Below are positions 20,825 through 34,600 of a stretch of DNA of 64,000 nt, in pieces (positions within the stretch are counted from its first letter, which is position 1; each line of letters opens with the position of its first letter). This DNA comes from Lasiodiplodia sp. COLG20 (lineage: Eukaryota > Ascomycota > Dothideomycetes > Botryosphaeriales > Botryosphaeriaceae), in assembly GCA_009801085.1 (NCBI GenBank), contig VNWV01000003.1:3658001-3722000 (forward strand), in the 5' to 3' direction. The notes under the pieces are model-generated. The model saw nothing but the letters and a program-made list of their open reading frames with translations. It did no database searches and had not been told where the DNA came from. Position numbers and translations under genes: made by a program.

Positions 20825-22033
20825 TTTCGATTCTCCCTTTCTTCTCAGCGACTGCGAGCATCAACTTATCTCTTTTGTTGACATTCTAAGAGGAGTCTTT
20901 TTCATTTTTTTTTTTCTGCGAATGCGCAGCAGCATTCTTTCAGATTGGCACCGAAAGGAAAAACTACACTAGCATCATCAGGTTCATTGGGCAGGGGAGC
21001 ATAGCGTCGGCGTTTGAGTTGGATTTTTTACTTGTATTCCCACTGGGCTCTTGAGAGCTTTTGATGGCGCTTCTGTTGCAAACAGCTGTATTCCCTCCCT
21101 TTTCAGTGATTTCTTTATGTCACTTCTCACTCTCTTGCAATTGCAACTCCAACTTTCTTCTTCATATTGTGCATAATACCTGGCTGTTCACACAGCCACA
21201 GCCGGCAGTGCGTTAGATGACAGAACCGATAGTCAATTTTCCTCTTTGTTCAAACTTATCAAAAGCTCTTCTGCTTCAATAGCAATCTCATCAATCTTCC
21301 TCATGTTTCCGCCGCACTCCTTATCCCTGGCATATTGATTCCGCAAGCGGCCAAGGAACATAAATAGCGCCGTTCGTGCCGCACAGATGCTTCTTACAAG
21401 CCTCCCCCGCTTTTTTCCCTCATTGGAGAGGCGAAATGCCTGGGGAGATTTGCATCTTCTCCCGCACGATCCTAGTCGTGGTCGAAGCTTTATGAGGGGC
21501 ACGTCGATCGGGCTTTACAGGGCAGACCCTGATGGCCGGATGCTTGGCGCACGAGGGAAAGTACTGGACCATATTTGTCATGAGATGGATACGGTTAGGC
21601 TGTGTCCGGTCTACACTGAATCTGGGGATAGCCCAGTCAGACTGGTGAGGGGTAAGGTTCTGTTCATGCGTAGGAATGTTCAGAAAGAGCAGCCAGGCAT
21701 TAAGGAGCCACGAACACAGCGAGGGAAACCCTGGACGAACGGGGGCAGATTGAAGGATGCCATATCAACAACCCAATGGACGGGCTTCGTTTTTAAACAT
21801 GGTTAACGATGGATGAGAGTCGAGAGTTTTACATTTGAAGTGATGGTTCTATTGTCGCACCTAACTACGCCATGAAACCGAAATTTTCACACCTACAGTT
21901 TCTTTTGGTTCATTGCTGCTAGTTACCCTTTCTCAGTTCTTTTTTTCAGGTCGTCGCTATCTCCATTTTGTTGGAAAACACTCCCTTTTCCCATTTTTCT
22001 GTACGTTTACCCTTTTGTACGTTTACCCCAAAA
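20825..22033. other. Convergent intergenic region between UBP16-like and TEL1
   Basis: Holds two 3' flanks facing each other. A T-rich tract lies at 20907-20919, just after the protease gene. Frames at 21240-21500 (minus) and 21387-21806 (plus) overlap each other; neither has a recognisable domain, and the minus-strand frame lacks an ATG at its reported start. A tandem repeat lies at 22001-22029. Confidence 0.4.
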
Positions 22034-25000
22034 TCAACACCATGCACTCCAACCCGCATACAATACGGCCAAGTTCCGCTCATCCGTCGCCTGCTGAATC
22101 AACTCCGCCACCGCCGCAGCGCTGCTCAGCGCCTTGCTCAACTTCCTTTCCACGACACTCAGCGCGCGGCCGGCTTCACCCTGCACCTCCTCATCCTCCT
22201 TCTTCTTCGTCGGAATCTCCAGCAAGAACCTCTGTTCATCCGCACCCCCGGCACCGCTCGGATCGTCCGAAGCGGTAGTGCCGGCAGCACCGCCGCCGCC
22301 GCCGCCGTTGTTCTCAGCCTTGCCCTCAGCCTCCTTCTGCGCCTCTTCCTGCATCTTCTTAGCCTTGAGCGGGGAGACGCTCCACGAGTAGAGGGGGTCG
22401 TAGCGCAGGACGTTGAGGATGGTCATGATGGAGTCGCGCTCGTCGCGCAGCGTGTCGAGGGTGAATTCGCAGCAGCGGCGGAAGACGCCTTCGACGCCCG
22501 GGTAGCCCATGGCGTCGACGAGGTCGCGCGTGAGGCGGAAGGGCACGACCTCCGGCACGGGCAGCACGCGGCCGGCCTCGAAGGCGACGCCGAGATCGAT
22601 GTGGACGGCCTCGCCCGACTGCTGGTCCAGCAGGATGTTGTGGCAGTGGCGGTCGCCCAGCCCCAGCACGTGGCCCAGGATGCTGATCGCCGCCGTGCTG
22701 CGCGTGTACGCCAGCCGCTTCTCGAACCAGTCGTCCGGGTCCTCGAAGCGCTCCAGGAAGAAGTAGCGCAGCACCGGGTTGAAGTTGTGGCACACCTCCT
22801 TGTACACCTTCAGCCGTTCTTCGTGCGAGTGCGCAGAGATGTTGGCGATCTTCGTGCGGCACTGGCTCTGGCTCCAGTCTTTTGGATAGTAGGTTTGGTG
22901 CGCGCTGTCGAGGTAGTTCATGAGCGGCATTGTGTTCTGTACGAACTCGATCACACCGGATCGGTGGGTGAGCGGCACGACCTTGTAAGTCCTGATGTTG
23001 AGGTTTCGCAAACGGGTTGCCATGTGGTTTTGCAAGAGCTGGCTGACGTGCTCGAAGACCTGCTCCATGATTGCGTCTTGTCTCAGGTCATCGTTGCCGG
23101 ATTTGTACTGTAAATCTCGTTAGTGCAATTTCCTTGGAGGATTTCTTTTTAGTACTTACCAGCTGCTTGTATGGTTGACCGTTGTCGGCGATTGCGGTGA
23201 CGACCTTTGGCTGGCTGAGTCCATTGGCAATTCCCATTGTAGACTTGAACCTATGGATTTTTGGAACATCTCGGTAGTTTGCGCTGCTCTGCACAGTGAT
23301 GTGCATGGTGATTGGTGGGACTTTGAGACTCGGGATGGCAGTGACAAGCTTCTTGGAGATGGGATATCTTTGCAGCTCGTAATCCCTTCCCATCTTGAAC
23401 ATGGTGGTGTCGACGTACATCGCCAAGTCGTTATAGATGGTGTTCGATTTGCTAATACGCTCCCACATCTCGTGACTGGCTTTGTCGTTCTTTAACTGCC
23501 TGCCGATATTCTTCGTAGCCGCGTAACGGGACTTGACAGTCTCGTCTTTCATATTTCTCTCACTGTAGGAGCCAGCGTAGATATGGTTCATGCCATGGTA
23601 TGGATGGTCCTTGCAAATCCTGAAAACCAACGAGGACAGGATATTCTGGAAATCTGTACTTTGGTCCAGGAGGCGGGATGAAAGCTGGTTCATGAGAACA
23701 ACGAACTTGCTGCTCGGAACAGGCTGAATGTACTTGGACACAGCGTTGTTGGCTAGTGGAAGGTGCGAGTACTCAAGCCAGAGAGAAAACATCCGGAAGA
23801 CGTCATTATCGTAGTCGTTACAGGCCTGGAGTGTCAGCAGGTAGTTCTCCAGGCTCTGCCTGAGGAATGCGACCCGGCTGTCTCCCAATTTTTGGGCTTC
23901 CTGCATGTCCATGGTGAACCACTTCCGCGCTCTCCTCGCTTGCTGTCTGTAATAATCTCTTGCACTCTTGGACTTCTGTGTACTCGCCATTCTGTCATAC
24001 TCTTTAGCATCGGCTTCCTTTCTCTCGGCCAATAGCCTCATCCGGTTTTGGTCTTCGAGCAGTTCCGGACTCTGAAGTTGCTGATCGCAGAAACTTGCAA
24101 ACGCGTGATAAGCCTGGCCAGCGATTTGACCCGTGGTGTTGTTCTTGAGCTCCCGGATCGCTGGCTCCATGTACTGCTTCATGATTTCTTCGGGCTTCTT
24201 GAGACGAGCCTCCGCAATGTATTGGCCCTGAATGCGTCAGCTTATTGTGATTTGCGAGTCAGTAGTCTTTGTTTACGTACCAACTTTGTCAGCAATATGG
24301 TTCGGGCAACCGTTGGATTCTTTTGTTTCCTGGTCTGCTCCTCCAATTGTTGTAACATCCTGATAGATGTGTTCTTCTCGCCCTGGTCCCAAAGCACCCT
24401 GGCGACTTGGTACTTGGCACCATTGCTAATGTCATATCCGACCTCGAGACAGCCCGGAACAATGTCTGCAAGGTAAGTGGCACTTGTAAGAAGCTCCTGC
24501 AGAGCGCCATGTTTTCGGTAGATCTCTGATCCACTGATCAGCGCATCCGCTTCACGCTCGCGAAGTTGCCGTGGCCCTGTATTTATGATCCCTTGCAAGC
24601 TTGGAGACTTGCTCAGCATACTCCAGAGCGTTTCACGTGCGGAGAGAATCGGCCGGATATCATCCATGCTTCTAAAAGTTAGTAAAGGGATAGCCCAAAC
24701 AGCCAATGGGGGCCGTTCAAACTTACCGCGCTTCTTTCATCCAACCAGTACGCTGCTTGATCGTCGACCAGGTTGCCTTCAGCTCTTCGGGGTCTTTAGC
24801 GGACATGATTTCATCGATTTCGTTGAGCACAGCAAACGAGCGGAGGGAAGATTGCAATGTTCTAGTGGAGGCGTTCGGTTCAATGCAAGCTTCAATTGTC
24901 TCCAAGAAACTCTGGTCCAAGCTCTTGCGCACGGAAGCTAAGTCTGTAGACATGCTCATGCCTTGAAACACCTTGTAGACCGCCGCTGCGTCGCACTTTT

Positions 25001-28000
25001 TGGAGGAAGGCGCCTTAATGTCCCATTGCTCCAGCTTCTGAGCAACTTCAAGTGTATGTTTAAGGTTGTCGCCATTATTGCGAAGATCATCGTTTGACGA
25101 GATGGCGTGAGTCAAACTATTGAGGTTCAGCATTGTGAGGTCTCTGACGACGCTGGTTGAGTCAGATGGGGAGACTCTCTTATTACGGCGCATCTCGCTG
25201 TCCATCTTTGCACCGTGAAAGAGCAGCCCCTTGAATCCATCAGACTCGTAGTCAAGACGATTTAAGACGGACGTCAGGCTCGGTTCTTGTTCCGCTCCAT
25301 AATAGGAATCCGGCTCGTCGAGGTTTGTGTAAATTGACAGCTGAAGATCCAAAGGAATCGATTGGTGTTGCTGGACGGTAGAGGAACGTCGTGACGTTTT
25401 GGCAGGCTGCGATGCATGAGTTTCTGCAAGCAGAAGAGCTGCTCGGTACATTCCGCATCTGGCTGCTGCCTCGGATGCGTTGAGATAATCGATATCCAAC
25501 CAGCGCACGCGGTCCGAAATGTTCTTCTCGCTTGGAATCTGCTGTGTCCGGAGGTACAAGACTGAGCGGAGCAGAACTTTCAGGTAAGGCACATCTTCAT
25601 CCTTCTCTTGTTCAAACCACCTTCGGTAAGCTTCCGATATGGTTTGTTTGATTGTCTCACCACTGCTGACATCTCGCTCCAATGCCAGGTGAAGGATGTA
25701 AGGGAAAAGTTCTTCGCTAAGAGATGGTATCTCCGAAAGACACTTTGGCAAGGCACAAACGACTCTATCATGGGGAGTAGATTTTGCCAGGGAGATGCAT
25801 AGGTCGCAGATCCAAATGGAGACCTTCTTGTGGCTCTGAGGGAACGCGGTTGCCTCGACACTTTTGCTGAAATTCGGCTGAAGGAGGGGTATCCTGAAGG
25901 CATCATTCATCGTCAATCCCGCCACAAGAGCAGGAGAAAGCACCTGTTTGATCTCCTCAGCCTGTTCGACATGTGTAGGCTTCTCGTTGTCTTTTTCGGA
26001 TAAAATCTCTCTTAGAGTCCGCTCAGCAAGGCCTGTTTTGCGCGGGTTGTCACCTTGCAAAAGCGCTGCAAGGTTTTCAACAATAAGCATGCGCGAGGTT
26101 CTGGATTTCCGGCCGCGTAAGTTTGCTCCGTTTTTCTCACGAATCGTCTTACGCAGACTTTCCTGGACCTCTCCAGTGGCACTGTAGCTTCTTCCAAGAA
26201 CTCGTGCTGCCCACAAGAGATACTGCTTGCTGTTGTTCGATCTTTGGCTCGACTTCCAAACCTGCGTGGCAAATTGAGCAGCAAGGTCAACATCTCCAAG
26301 CAAATCTTCCCGGAAGGACGTCGGGAGTTGAAACTCGCGGCAGAGCAAGCTGTAAGCCAAGTCCTGTGAAGGACCGTTCAGCAACCTCTTTTCACTTGAT
26401 TCGTCTTTCAGCAAGGACATAAGCAGGTCGCTCTCTGGGGTTTTCTTCGTTGCATTACCCATCGTGCGGATGTCCCTCGCAGCACGGATCATTGACCGGA
26501 AAAGCTCCAAAGACGCTCTGGTGCTTCTGCTTGTTGTTGATTGTAGAAGTTCTTGCACGTAGGATTCGAGGTAGTCGCAAAACCATTTATCGAAGTCTTG
26601 TGCTTTCTGCACAGTCGCAAGATGCTGGCTCTCCTGCGTGGTGCTGTCTTGGGAAGAAGAGAAAAACATCCGAAGAGAAATCAGAATGGATATCGAGTTA
26701 CCGGCCACGAACGAAAGTTGATCCATAAGATGGTGTTTTCCGTATTGAAGCAAATAGCGCACGATCCCGAGCGTGTCTTCTGCACACTGAGCATCCGTCA
26801 GGAATGGCCTGAGTGAGCCCAGCGTCATCTGGAGAGGATAGGTCTCAAACGAAATTGGGCCAGCAAGGGCCACAAGAAACCGGATCTTCCTGATCATAGA
26901 ACAAGCATGCAGAGAGCCGAGTGCTGGGTGTATCTTATCGAGGAGATAGCGCATGACATACACAAAACAATCGGAAGTCCAAAAGTTTGCATGGTCGTAC
27001 CCAGTACGGCGGCATAGGCGCTTAATTTCATCGAAGATGTGCTTAGCTTGGAAGAGCGGCTGTTGATCGCCGGGTAATGAGATGCTGGAAGAGCTGATAC
27101 TTCGCATCTCATTCGTGGCATCTTCTACCCTTTGGAATTCGGGATGTTTGTGGATGGACTTCCCAATCAAATCTACATCTTCCATGGTCGAAATGAGCAC
27201 GGCTAAGACGCAAGGAAATTGCTGCGTCAGGAGATTTCTGTAGGTATTGTCGCCCAAAACCACTCGGAGTGCTTTTTCGTTGCTCTGCGTAGCATTCTCG
27301 CGTTGAGATCCGCGAGTGCGACATTGATCCCAAGCAATCGCATAGCCGGCAGCCTTGGAGAAACTCCGCTCAGCTAGCTCTTTTTGAGAAATCTTGAGAG
27401 CTTCTAGGACAACCGGCATCTCCTCTTCATTATTACGCATGACAAGCTGGCTGTACACCTCGACTTGCGAATCCTCCAAGAGGGAGACTAAGCTCTCATA
27501 GCCAAAAATGGAGTACGGAATATCCTCGAGCCTTTGCGTGTTCTCTTGATTGTTGCCCATCCACGTGTATAGCACCTGAGGCGCAAAAAGCTCGAAGACG
27601 GATTTTGAACTCTCAAGATTCAACGAGTCCGAAATCATCTGGATGCAACGGGCAGCATGGCTGACCGATTCTTTCACAAGACCAGCAGCCTCGAATATAT
27701 GGTAGACGCTTCGTCGTAATAACGTGTGCCAAGCTGCCCCCAGGCGGCCGAATGCCAGAAGCCGCAAAGCCATTCCTTCTAAACTCTCGTTTTTGGGAAG
27801 GCTTTCGTGAACGTCCTCGAATATTGCGTCGTGTTTGCCCAAGACGAAATATTCGAATATTTCTGGCAGGAAATTGATGATATGGAACTTTACGGGTATG
27901 CTCGCGTTTTGAAGCATCGAAAACAAGCTGGTTCGCACTGACGGCAGGTTCAGGCTCTGGGCATAGTCTGGCTGGACCTGTAAGAGCTTTTGGAAAAGGT

Positions 28001-31000
28001 CTGCCACCTTGATTTGCACCGCAGGCGATACACCTCCCGCCTTCAGTGCCTTCTTGACAAACCACTCGTATACGTCAGCTCCAAGCCCGTATACCTTTGA
28101 CTCATGATCTGTCCAAGCCATCACAGTGCCTCTCATGAGTTCCACGCAGAACCCAATGGCAACTTCGCAGCGTTCATATTCATAGAGGTCTAAGAACTCG
28201 TCGGCCGCGATTTGCAGGAGTGCCTCGCCATCCTCGGCAGTGAGCAGTAACTGAGAAGCCAGGATATCCGAGATCAATTGTTTGCACATCATGCGCTCGC
28301 TTGCAGGTAAAGCGACTATGTGGAGTTGGAATGCCCTAGGAATCCGAGAATTTGATGATTCATGATCCAGTAAATCATCTTCATCCTCAATCGCAGAGGC
28401 AAGCAGGAACAAAGTAGCCGATATCGTGATACGTGTGGCGTTGACGCCCAGAGTTGCAAGAATTTCGTCTCTTGGAAGATCTGATATCTCTCCGTTAGAG
28501 ATACGGTTGCTGGTTTGAGAGTCGAATTCATCAAGCTCCATTAATTCAACGGAGTCTTTCGGCTTTTGGCGGTCCACAAGAGCCCTCGATAAGGACAGGA
28601 TGAGAGGGCTGATGCCGAGATTATCGAAAAGGTCGGATCCAAGAGAAGTAAGCGAAGCAACCATCGGTAAGCTCGGGGCGACCGCTTCTATCACAGCATC
28701 CAGGTGCACAGGGTCGCAGTCGTAGCGCGATACGAAGTTTGCCAAATTTTTGATCAGAGACTTTGTACTTCTCTCGAGCTCTTTGCTGCGTTCAGAGGGT
28801 ATTCCGTTGATGCTTGTTGTCAACTGACAGCATATCACACAAAGAACAGAGATAGTGCGAATCATTTCGGTACTGAAGCTTTGCGAGCGTTCACCCACCG
28901 TATCTCTGAATTGCTTTGATGTTTGTTCCATCTCCGAGATGCAGCAGTCTAGGATGAGATCATCAACTGGCACGGATCGGCTGTGGTGGACGTTGGAAAT
29001 GGATCCAGAAATCACACGAGGGCGAGTAATAAATTCCTCCTCGTGACAAGATAGAAGAAGGTAATCTGTTAGCCGATGGTGTCGGTTGGCTCTAATGAAG
29101 GCCAATGAGAGAGGTCCAAGGCTACAGAATGACCTCCCTCCATGTGGTGGAGGAGGTCGATCAGTACCCATGAAAAGCATGCGGACGATATCCCAAGCAT
29201 CATATTGGTGGGACCTTTGAGCTGAGTGAGATCTGTCATGAAAATTGCCTGGACCTTCGATTAGAGAGATTATGCTGAGCGATGACAGGCCACGTCTGCC
29301 ACACTCACTTGGTGTCCATTTCGAGAATAGCCAGCGGAGCATGCGTTCAGCAGTGATACGGGAGCTGTGGGGACTTCCGGAACTTTTGACATCGAACATA
29401 GTCAACCACAGGGAGCAGCTGCTTTCTGATAAAACAGCAGGACCACGGAGCTCAACGGAGCCGACCATAGCCTCTATTGTCTCGGTAATGGTATTGAAGT
29501 CAACAAGACCGAGGCGGAGAGTAATATCCATGGCGTGAGCTGCTGTCCTACATGTAGAGGCAGTGGTGACATTGCGAGAGCACAACTGCCAGACGGTCGA
29601 CCACAGCTCTCTGAGCTCCGGGGAAGATGACGCAACTTGGACCGCACAACTGTAGCGTGAAAAAGTCATCAGCTAAACTTGTCTAAGTTTCAGGAACACT
29701 CATACCTGGCAATTCCGAGCATCGCCCAGTTCAATGTGACAGGATTGCCATCGGAGAGTCTGGACGTTAATCTCTCCAGGACCAGGCGAATATCTTCCGT
29801 TGTCAAACGAACTTGTTGTACTATGAAAGTGATGATTTGATGAGCAAAAAGCTTTTCCGAAGACTGTGGGCTTGATAGCTGGCGGAGATAGTCTTGTAGA
29901 TAGTCTGATGTGCGCCGCCTTTTGCTGGGCGTCTCTTGCACTCCTTGACGGTCTGCCTGGGATCGAGTCGATTGAAGAGCGTTGACCAAGTCAGTGACGA
30001 AGAAGAGAACAGCCCAACTGTATTCAGACCGAGCGTTTCCTGGCTTTAATCGGAACACCGGTAGGTTGAAGGGCGATTCGTCGTAGGGATACTCGTTTGC
30101 ATAGCGTAGTCGAAGGTCGTCGAGCTGCAGCTGCTCGCGCTCCGTGCGCTTGACATACTCAGCATGCATTGCCTCAATAAGGTTCTCCAGGTCAATTCGG
30201 AGATCCACGGTGTCAATCTGTGGCTCTCTCAGCATGTGGTGAATGTGTGCCCTGCACAATATCAGAGTATTAAACATCTCATCTTTCAGAGAAGTCAGCT
30301 TTGAAGACCAGTGACGCGTTATGATTGGTACCAAGCCGCGAATTGCGTGCTGGGTAGAGGTAATTGAGCCAAGACTAGTTCTGGATAGTACAGCGTTGAT
30401 GGCAGCAAAAGCATCAACATGGGACATGGTAAGGCTTCGAGACGAGCTTATCCACTCCGTGAACGTAGGAATGACGGCCAAGGCAGCGGCCGGCATGGGA
30501 GCATTGGTTGCTGTAACAAGGCATCTAATGCAGACTAGGAGATCGTCTACTGCGGCGTGCGAGCTGGAGGCATTGCGCTGGCTAGAGGCTCCGTCACGCC
30601 TTGCAGGAGCGTCACCAGAAGGATCCGGAGTCATTGCGGGGGTTGCATAGCGTTTTGTGACCGCTGGAGCTTGTGATTCAGGAGCAAAGGCAGTGAAGGC
30701 CTCGAGGCAGAATTTCATAGTGGCGCTCGATTCCTTAACGGGCAAGTGCTCAACGTGGGGTGGATGCTGCAGGGCCAGGCGCAGACACTTGATGTAGCCG
30801 GGAACGAGAGGGTCAATGTAGCCACTACCGGATGGATCTGGTAGCGCTTGTAGAATGTGGTCGACGAGAGCTCTCATAGTCTTGTAGCGGATGGTAAGCA
30901 GGCCGAGCTCGACGGTGTGACGCATACATTCGGCACAAGACATCATTGTGCGCTGGGCGTTGTTATTTTTGCCTTTGCCATTTTTTGAAGGCTTGGAATG

Positions 31001-31284
31001 CAGCCATACAGACCGCTGGTCGAGGTTCGCTTGGGCAAAACGTGTGAGGATATCGTGGTAGTCCTTGTCGGTTAGACTCCTCACGTCAGGTTTGGTGACT
31101 CTCTTCGTTAGCTTAAATTTGGCCTCGTCCTCGCACTTCTGTTTTTCGATGACCTTTTCAGTGTCCAAGAGCTTTTCTTTTCAACGAGTCAGCAAGGTGC
31201 CAGAGATCATGTTTACTGTAGCATCTTACGAATAGCGTCATGCACGTCGTGCAGGTGATGGTGGTTGTCGTCGGGGTCGGCCAT
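22034..31284 (-). CDS. TEL1: Tel1/ATM-type PI3-kinase-like checkpoint kinase
   Basis: Six exons (31284-31230, 31176-29706, 29649-24727, 24671-24281, 24227-23160, 23107-22034) separated by introns of 52-56 bp give 2,993 residues. Tel1/ATM binds Mre11-Rad50-Xrs2/Nbs1 at double-strand breaks, phosphorylates SQ/TQ sites and maintains telomeres. The N-terminal two thirds are helical-repeat-like. The FAT region ([32 protein letters not shown]) precedes the kinase domain, which has [17 protein letters not shown], the catalytic loop [10 protein letters not shown] near residue 2787 and [11 protein letters not shown] near 2807. It ends in a FATC tail ([18 protein letters not shown]). [11 protein letters not shown] and [14 protein letters not shown] are ATM/Tel1 type, not Mec1/ATR. 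A Gly/Ala/Asp-rich low-complexity linker sits between the kinase core and FATC. The very short first exon is less certain than the rest. Confidence 0.95.
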
Positions 31285-31607
31285 GGTGGATGACGTGCAG
31301 CGCCGCCGATATCACGACGAGCGGAAGGCCGAGGTTTGCAAATGTGCATTTGCAGCGCATCAATCTGCGTTCAATGGCCCAAAGCAGTGCTCGTCATGTG
31401 GGGCGGCGGTGGAGGTTCAGAGGTGACGGAGGTGCGGCGGCGGCGGCGAGCGGACAAGCTCCAGATGGTCCGAGCGCGTCGGCCTGGCGCGCGTTTTGTC
31501 GAGCTGCTGTTGCTCCAGCCTGCCCGTCACCACCAAAACACGCCGTCTGCTGCACCCGCCGCCGCCGCCTTCCCGCCACGCTCTGCGATGCCGCGCAGCT
31601 AGTCACC
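31285..31607. promoter_or_regulatory. Shared divergent promoter, TEL1 / NUP192
   Basis: A 323-bp gap between two divergent start codons, rich in GGCGG and GCCGCC runs and without a TATA box. It must serve both a DNA-damage kinase and a nuclear-pore gene. Confidence 0.55.
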
Positions 31608-34600
31608 ATGGCCGACACCGACAGCCTCGAGGCCCTGCAGGGCCTGCACCGTGACTTGCTGGCCCTCTCCGAAGCGCGCCTACCGAACATCGGGCGCCTG
31701 GAGGTCGAGCTGTTCGCGCGCGTCGACGAGTTCAAGAAGCTTCTGGACAAGCCCCGCAAGAATGACAAGAGTCGCGAGGCGCTCAAGAGTGGTGCGTCGC
31801 CTGCCCGCCCGCCATTGACCCGTACTAACCCTTCCAGACACGCTTGAGATCGACGGCGAGAAGTACCAGGTAAACGATGAGTTTAAACAGGACGTCGTTC
31901 GCGCCGCCGACTTCATGGACCTCGACGAGATCGAAGCCGCCAAGCTGTGCCTCGCCGCCCAGGATGACGCTGTCGAGCTCGACCGTTCGCTCTACGCCGC
32001 TGCCATCATCCGCTTCCACAAGCGCCGACAGTTCCTTCTCGAATCCCTGCGCCTCGTGCTAAAGCAGTCCCACGATCCCGAGGGAAATGAAGAGCTTGCC
32101 ACCTTCTTTGGCGAGTACGTGCGTAGGGTCTTGGACATCAACGAGCAGATGCGTCTGGAGAATGGCCATGCCTACTGGCAGAAGTGCCTGGCAAGCATGG
32201 GCGACATTGAGCGGTGGCTGCAGGGATTGGCCGACCTGATGCTTGCTGGCAACATGGTTGGCAAGCCCGCTGAAGAGATGGAAATGATTGAGTTCCAACG
32301 CTCCAGCTTGACGCGCCAGCACGAGTCCTTGGCCGCCATCTGCACCCATCTGATCAAGGCTGGCTACACCAGCATTGACAACTTCCGCGTCCTCGTAGGG
32401 GCTCTCAAGGCCCTGAACAAGCACGACCTCGTCCTCGTCCATTATATTCCCATCATCACCTCGTCGATCAACCAACTCGTGTCTTCGGAAGGTTCTTCGT
32501 CCCTGGAAGATGCGCGCGCTCTCCACAAGGTTGTCGTTGCTGGCGATGGTTGGAAGCTTCGCAACTTCCACGCCGCCATCATCGTGTGGTGGCTTGTTGA
32601 GTACAGCGGCAGATACGTTGACCCCGCTCCTCTGAACGGAGTTGATCTTGATGCCGAAGCCGAAGAGCGATCACAGTTGTTCCTGGACTCACTAAAAGAC
32701 GGTGCCTTCCACTTCATGCTCTCAGTCAGCCAAGATGTCAGACCAAACAGATGGTACGACCCGGCAAAGGCGCGGTTATTGTCCTTCGTTCTCCAGGATG
32801 CACCTTCGTTGCCAGCCGATTCGATACCCATCTCGGATTTCTTTCAAGCCGTCTTCACGGAGCAAATGCAGCTCTTTGTCGACTCTTTCATCACCAACAT
32901 GCCCGACACGCTGCGGAAGCTCAAAGTGGAGGAGGACGACAAGCGTCGAATGATTCATTCGCGATTCCACCCTGGACCCGTTGAGCAGGAGCTACACCTC
33001 GAGCGGTTCTTCCTTGTTATTTCGTATGCCTTCGCTGAAAGCCCTGATGCCGCCCAGAGCTTTTGGTCCGACACCGACGGCAACCTTTATGGTTTCTTGC
33101 AATGGGCAGCAAAGCGGCAAACCACGCCGCGCGCCGCTGCGTTCTGTGAGATGCTAAAGTCTTTAACAGAGGGTGAGGATTGCGCCGCCGCTGCACACAG
33201 GTTTTTACAGGAGGAAGGCGCAGTAGCTTCCGGCAAGCTTCGCCGAACCACTTCTCTGAGCTACCAGCATATCCTGAGCGAGTTGCAATTTTACGCAACA
33301 AGCATCAAGGAAAAACCAACCCCTTCTCCTGCGATGCGTTACCAACGATCTGCTCAAGATTCAGATGACTATCTTGTTGAGCCCGAGACTGGCTTGATGC
33401 TCGAATGCCATTTGAGGCTACTTACTCATTTGTGCAGGGAAAGCTCCGAGGCACGCAGCTGGATCTTGACCAATCCCAATTTCCCTGTTGTTGAGATGCT
33501 TCTTCAGCTTGCAACTATTCCCATGGAGAGCCGGCTAAGAGCAAATGTCTTCAGCGTGCTTAGCTCCCTACTCGTCGCAAAAACCGTTCCGGTCGGAGAC
33601 AGCATATGGACCCAGCTGGATTCTTGGATAACTCACAATGCTGTACCGCTTGCCATAACTTCGCGGACTACAGGTTCCGTTAGCGCGGAGAAGATTCTCT
33701 TTGACACAGTCGCAACAGACTACGACGAAGCAACGGCCTTCATGAGTCTTTTGACGGCTTTGGTCGCGCCTTACGCTGATGATACCGGACTACACGACAC
33801 TCTTCCGTTCCCTGAGACACTGGGCTCCAGCTACCGTATGCCAGGGATTGACAAGTACGTCGATTTCGCGCTCGAGCGTGTCTTCGGCCAGCTGTGTAAA
33901 AAGATTGAGGAGCCACTGCAGTTGCGCGTCCTGCGCTGGCACTGTCTTAACTTCATCTCAGTCTGCTTATCTACCTTCAACGAAGATCTAGTCGTCTTCG
34001 CTAACTCATCAAACCTGCCCGTGGAAACTGCAATGCACTCCTCCTCATTACTTGCCTACGTGCAGCTCCACCCGTTCGCCCGCGTCATGGAGTGGCTCTT
34101 CAACGACAACGTAATTTCTTCTCTTTTCGCCGCTGCCCATCAAGATGTTGCAGAGGTCAATGACTCTACACCCGATTCCCCCCTGCTTCTCTCTTTAGTG
34201 AAGAGCATTGAGGTATTGGACTTGGTCATGAGGCTCCAAAACACATACCTGGACATTGAAAGGGGTGGGATTCGATCGCAGAGTGCCACACAGAAGAGAA
34301 GGGTTGCGAACACGGCTCTCGCCTCTTTCGAGGATGCAATTCTCAACAACCTCTATGTTGTCGTCGACCTCGGACTGTACTGCGGCACTGGACAGCAGGA
34401 CTTGACTCTTTGCTCCATACATCTGCTGGAAAAGCTCACTTCGTCACGCAAGCTTGTCGTGTCACCTATGGCAGGCTTCGGACAGCGGTCTGATCGGAGT
34501 AAAGTGATTGGCATCATGGAAAAAGAAAACGACTCAGAGCGGATCGCCAAGGCTTTAACAGCCGAGATGGAGCTTGATCAAAGAGAATTCGAGCAAGGCC

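Noticed and set aside
21233..21806. 89-codon minus and 139-codon plus frames between UBP16-like and TEL1
   Set aside because: They overlap, the minus one begins at GTG, and neither shows a domain. The end of the minus frame looks helical, but that alone does not make a gene.
21968..23113. 381-codon plus-strand frame
   Set aside because: Antisense shadow of the highly conserved Tel1 kinase and FATC coding sequence; GC-rich third positions keep the other strand open.
22034..31284. Mec1/ATR as the identity of the large kinase
   Set aside because: The kinase core reads [11 protein letters not shown] and [11 protein letters not shown], which are ATM/Tel1 signatures; Mec1/ATR has HVDFNCLFDKG-type residues.
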